In this document: positions 61,366 through 64,000 of the stretch, one piece after another
Numbering within the stretch: position 1 is the first letter of the stretch
Layout of the letters: each line of letters opens with the position of its first letter
Origin: Bradyrhizobium sp. CB1717
Lineage (GTDB): Bacteria; Pseudomonadota; Alphaproteobacteria; Rhizobiales; Xanthobacteraceae
Assembly (NCBI RefSeq): GCF_029714325.1
Contig: NZ_CP121666.1
Span: 2,356,001 to 2,420,000 of the forward strand
Length of the DNA: 64,000 nt
Direction: 5' to 3'
Program-made: the position numbers and the translations under genes
Notes under the pieces: model-generated
What the model was told of the DNA's origin: nothing
Seen by the model: the letters and a program-made list of their open reading frames with translations, nothing else
Database searches by the model: none

Positions 61366-62087
61366 GTCGTTAGGCCCTGTAGGTCTTCCTTGACGCCGCG
61401 AGCGACGATCCGGAGGCTTCTATCCGGAAGCGGCCTTTGCAATTTCAGGGCCTCGTCCGCGGGAGCCGTCATCCAGGTCTCGACCTCTTCCGGAGTTGTC
61501 AGGATGATCGGCATCGCTTTGGGGTGGATGGCACCGACCTCGGCGTTCGGCTCCGTAGTGAGGAACGCGTAGAGGTCGTTGGTCGTCTCACATTCCTTGA
61601 CTTTCCGGACGCTGGTCCAGTCGGTCCAGATGCCGGCGAAGCAGGCGAGTGGGCGGGTCTCGTCGAGCGCGAACCAGATGTCGCCGCCTTCGGTCTTGTT
61701 GAACTCGCTGAAGGAATTGAAAGGCACTACGCAGCGATTTTCGACGCCGAGCCAGCGGGCCCAGTGTTTGCTCTTCACATTGCGGATGTTGGTCGTGCCG
61801 CTGTCCGGCTCCATTCTGAGCAATTCCTTGAAATCGACCGTCTTGCCCTTGGCCTGAAGCTTCTCGGCTCGCTTCTTCGTGGCGTCCATGAGTGCCTTCG
61901 ATGACGATGGCATTCCCCACCGGGCCGTAGCGAGCTCGCGGCCCTCGGCTCCGTTGCGCACGATCGGTGCTTCGTAGTCCGGAAACACGCCGGGCATGGC
62001 GGCCAGATTGCCGACGTATCGGTTTACGACGCGAAACAGCGCGCTGATAGCTGCTTGGTTCGTCGTGATCGAATAGAGATTGCAGAT
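61362..62087 (-). pseudogene. Second SRAP-domain gene with lost start codon
   Basis: A SRAP protein of about 240 residues: CNLYSITTNQ start, RWGMPS, PFNSFSEFN and HPKAMPIIL follow the family. The normal first codons should read ATG-TGC, placing the catalytic Cys at position 2, but here the codon before TGC is ATC (62085-62087). No good upstream ATG exists, and an extended N-terminus would block the Cys. The gene is therefore probably silent or inactive. The rest of the frame is intact and coupled to the dinB remnant. Confidence 0.75.
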
Positions 62088-62352
62088 GTGGACGGCCCCC
62101 CCGCTTGTCAGGATTTTAGCAGACTTCTGGCCAGATCGCTTGCTATCAGATGTCCGGCCTGTTTGCGCGGACAAAGCCCGCTGGCCAAGATGGTGTTCGC
62201 TACGCACGCTCCAAGCACATAGGCGACATTCGTGATGCCAGTGTAATCTACGGAAGCTCGCGCGTATTGACCGATCGGTCCTTCCATCTACTGCGTCCTG
62301 CAAGTTCGTGGGTCATCCGGCGAGCAATCTCGGCCGGTACACTGAGTTCAGA
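62088..62352. other. Stretch between the SRAP remnant and the IS110-type gene
   Basis: No gene is seen. It probably includes the left end of the IS110-family element, whose exact boundary I cannot place, because this family often lacks terminal inverted repeats. Confidence 0.4.
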
Positions 62353-63381
62353 TCAGATGGGCATGGCGGCTACCGGCCGGTTGTACACGCCACCCGATAT
62401 CATCAAGCGCCAGGCGATACGGGCGAACTTGTTGGCTAAGGCCACCGCGACTAACTTCGGCGGCTTTCGCTCCAGCAGCGAAGTGAGCCAGGGTGTCGGC
62501 TTATGACGGCCCTTTCGAATGTGCCTCAGCAGCGCGGTCGCGCCGACAATCAACGTCGATCGGAGCATTGAATCTCCGGCCTTTGTGATACCGCCATATC
62601 GTTGCCGGCCGCCAGTTGAGTGATCCTTGGGGGTCAGTCCGAGCCAAGCCGCGAAGTCGCGGCCTGATCTGAACGTCTCCGGCGGGGGCGCCTTCATGCT
62701 TAGCATGGACGACCCAATCGGACCGACGCCAGGAATCGTCGCGATCCGCCTGCTGACATCATCCTCACGATGCCACTTCATCAGCTTGGCTTCGATCTTT
62801 GCCAGGCGGGCTTCGACCGCGGCATACTCCTCCGCCTGAAGGCGGAAGAGATCCCGCGCCATTTCCGGTAAGTTGTCATCCTCGAGCACCCGCTTGATAA
62901 GTGCCGTGACGTTCTGCCGACCGGCGGGGCCAACGATGCCAAACTCAGCCGCATAACTCCTGAAGGCATTAGAAAGCTGCGACTTCACGCTGACCAGGCG
63001 TTCCCGCACGGTCATCAACATGCAGGCCGCTTGCCGTTCTTTTGACTTCACCGGTACAAACCGCATACTCGGCCGGGTGACCGCCTCGCACAGCGCCTCG
63101 GCATCGGCCGCGTCGTTCTTGCCGCGCTTTACGTAAGCCTTCACATATTGGGGCGGGATCAGCTTCACTTCATGACCAAACGACTGCAGCAGGCGCGCCC
63201 AGTGATGCGAACTGCCGCAGGACTCAATGGCGACGAGGACCGGCGGAAGGCGCTCGAAGTAGCGGATCATCTCGGCTCGCCGAAACTGCCGCCGGACGAC
63301 TACTGCCTCGTTCTCGTCAACACCGTGAAGCTGGAAGACCGACTTGGAAGTGTCCATACCGATACGAATGGGAAGATTCAT
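62353..63381 (-). CDS. IS110-family transposase
   Basis: A 342-residue IS110-type recombinase. The N-terminal RuvC-like domain has GMDTSKSVF (first Asp), LVAIESCGSSHHW (Glu) and RGKNDAADAEAL (D..D), giving the DEDD set. The C-terminal Tnp20 domain has IPGVGPIGSSML and FAAWLGLTPKDHSTGGRQ with the conserved Ser region. Frame intact; the element may be active. The right end of the element is near 63450. Confidence 0.93.
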   Translation of the reverse strand: MNLPIRIGMDTSKSVFQLHGVDENEAVVVRRQFRRAEMIRYFERLPPVLVAIESCGSSHHWARLLQSFGHEVKLIPPQYVKAYVKRGKNDAADAEALCEAVTRPSMRFVPVKSKERQAACMLMTVRERLVSVKSQLSNAFRSYAAEFGIVGPAGRQNVTALIKRVLEDDNLPEMARDLFRLQAEEYAAVEARLAKIEAKLMKWHREDDVSRRIATIPGVGPIGSSMLSMKAPPPETFRSGRDFAAWLGLTPKDHSTGGRQRYGGITKAGDSMLRSTLIVGATALLRHIRKGRHKPTPWLTSLLERKPPKLVAVALANKFARIAWRLMISGGVYNRPVAAMPI

Positions 63382-63450
63382 CAGACTTTCCTCTCATCTA
63401 GCTATGACGCCAGAGCGCCATAGAACCGTGGGGATGAGAGGCCGTCCACA

Positions 63451-64000
63451 CCAGCACATTAATCAGCTTCGGTTCGAGGGTGGCGAGGCTGCCAGGCTAG
63501 TTGTAGCAGAGTCGCAGCCGGACGCCGGCCCGCCTTGTCGCATTTGCGGCAGCGCAGCCGGCTTGCGAGATCATGCACGAAGGTGGTTGGTGGGTGCTTC
63601 ATCGCCGCAAGGTCGACGTCGCTCGGCGTCTTGCAGCGAGCGCACCTGATCTCGAGCCAGGGAAAGCCTCCGTTCACAGCCTGGTCGATGGTGGGCGACG
63701 GATCGATCGGTTCACCGTCACTCCACATCCGCTCGTTCCAGCTTTCGCAAAGCAGCCTGTCTGCTTGCTGAATCATGGCCTCGCCCTTGGCCCGCATCTC
63801 CGACGATTGAGCGGCCAGCACATTAATCAGCTTCGGTTCGAGGGTGGCGAGGCTGCCAGGCTAGTTGTAGCAGAGTCGCAGCCGGACGCCGGCCCGCCTT
63901 GTCGCATTTGCGGCAGCGCAGCCGGCTTGCGAGATCATGCACGAAGGTGGTTGGTGGGTGCTTCATCGCCGCAAGGTCGACGTCGCTCGGCGTCTTGCAG
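63451..64000. repeat. 364-bp tandem duplication, cut by the window end
   Basis: The sequence from 63451 (CCAGCACATTAATCAGC) repeats from 63815 with no difference that I can find, up to the last base of the window. The unit is 364 bp and the second copy is at least 186 bp. The IS110-type element abuts the first copy. Confidence 0.9.
63459..63821 (-). CDS. Small zinc-ribbon-like hypothetical protein
   Basis: A 120-residue protein with two CxxC pairs, IRCARCKTP and LRCRKCDKA, spaced to hold a zinc ion; the second pair precedes a basic tail. I recall similar hypothetical proteins in rhizobial islands but no function. The first codon is a GTG at 63821 created at the duplication joint, so the original start may be the ATG a few codons downstream (MRAKGEAM). 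A partial second copy begins at the window end. Confidence 0.6.
   Translation of the reverse strand: MLAAQSSEMRAKGEAMIQQADRLLCESWNERMWSDGEPIDPSPTIDQAVNGGFPWLEIRCARCKTPSDVDLAAMKHPPTTFVHDLASRLRCRKCDKAGRRPAATLLQLAWQPRHPRTEAD

Noticed and set aside
1..64000. CRISPR array or cas genes
   Set aside because: No regularly spaced short repeats and no Cas motifs were seen on either strand.

Overview
This window reads as a high-GC alphaproteobacterial chromosome, most likely Bradyrhizobium or a close relative. The evidence is the family content of the first 10 kb, the palindromic intergenic repeats found in that group, and the gene style. The call rests on recognition by eye, not on a database search.

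Positions 1-9.9 kb look like ordinary core genome. They hold two NUDIX hydrolases, an SRAP/YedK DNA-protein crosslink protein, a CaiB/BaiF CoA-transferase next to a GrdB-like protein, a YpeA-type acetyltransferase, an FAD-linked oxidase, a Sua5-type threonylcarbamoyl-AMP synthase and tRNA-Pro(CGG). An IS5-family element has landed inside one intergenic palindromic repeat.

A mobile, defence-rich island begins just past the tRNA-Pro and runs to the end of the window. Region by region: 10-11.7 kb, a tyrosine integrase with an excisionase-like partner. 11.8-16.6 kb, a type II CBASS locus (DncV-like cyclase, Cap2 E1/E2, a wrecked Cap3 JAB gene, a divergent CapV patatin and a Cap15-like membrane effector). 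17.2-18.8 kb, an AbiE-type toxin-antitoxin pair with a perfect operator palindrome. 19-41 kb, a quorum-sensing block: an AidH-like AHL lactonase, LuxR, LuxI, a deleted EctB-like aminotransferase, a KAP NTPase, and a set of exported or membrane proteins (two single-CxxCH proteins, a trypsin-like protease, a lipoprotein, a DUF2235 phospholipase-like protein). Five near-identical CT-N12-AG boxes lie upstream of genes in this block and look like the binding sites of its LuxR. Embedded in it is a two-gene unit I do not recognise as any named system: a phosphoribosyltransferase-like protein plus a nitrilase-domain protein. 41.6-49.5 kb, a leftward operon RHH, GNAT, XRE, ImmA/IrrE, AddB-like, UvrD/AddA-like. 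49.6-53.6 kb, an apparently intact type III CBASS (cyclase, HORMA, TRIP13, SAVED effector). 53.7-61.2 kb, a KfrA-like gene divergent from a Wadjet jetABCD operon whose jetC is broken. 61.2-64 kb, remnants of dinB and a second SRAP gene, an IS110-family element and a 364-bp tandem duplication.

Many island genes carry single-base frameshifts, stop codons or deletions, whereas the first 10 kb carries none that I can see. This suggests decay in the island, but uncorrected sequence indels are an alternative that must be excluded.
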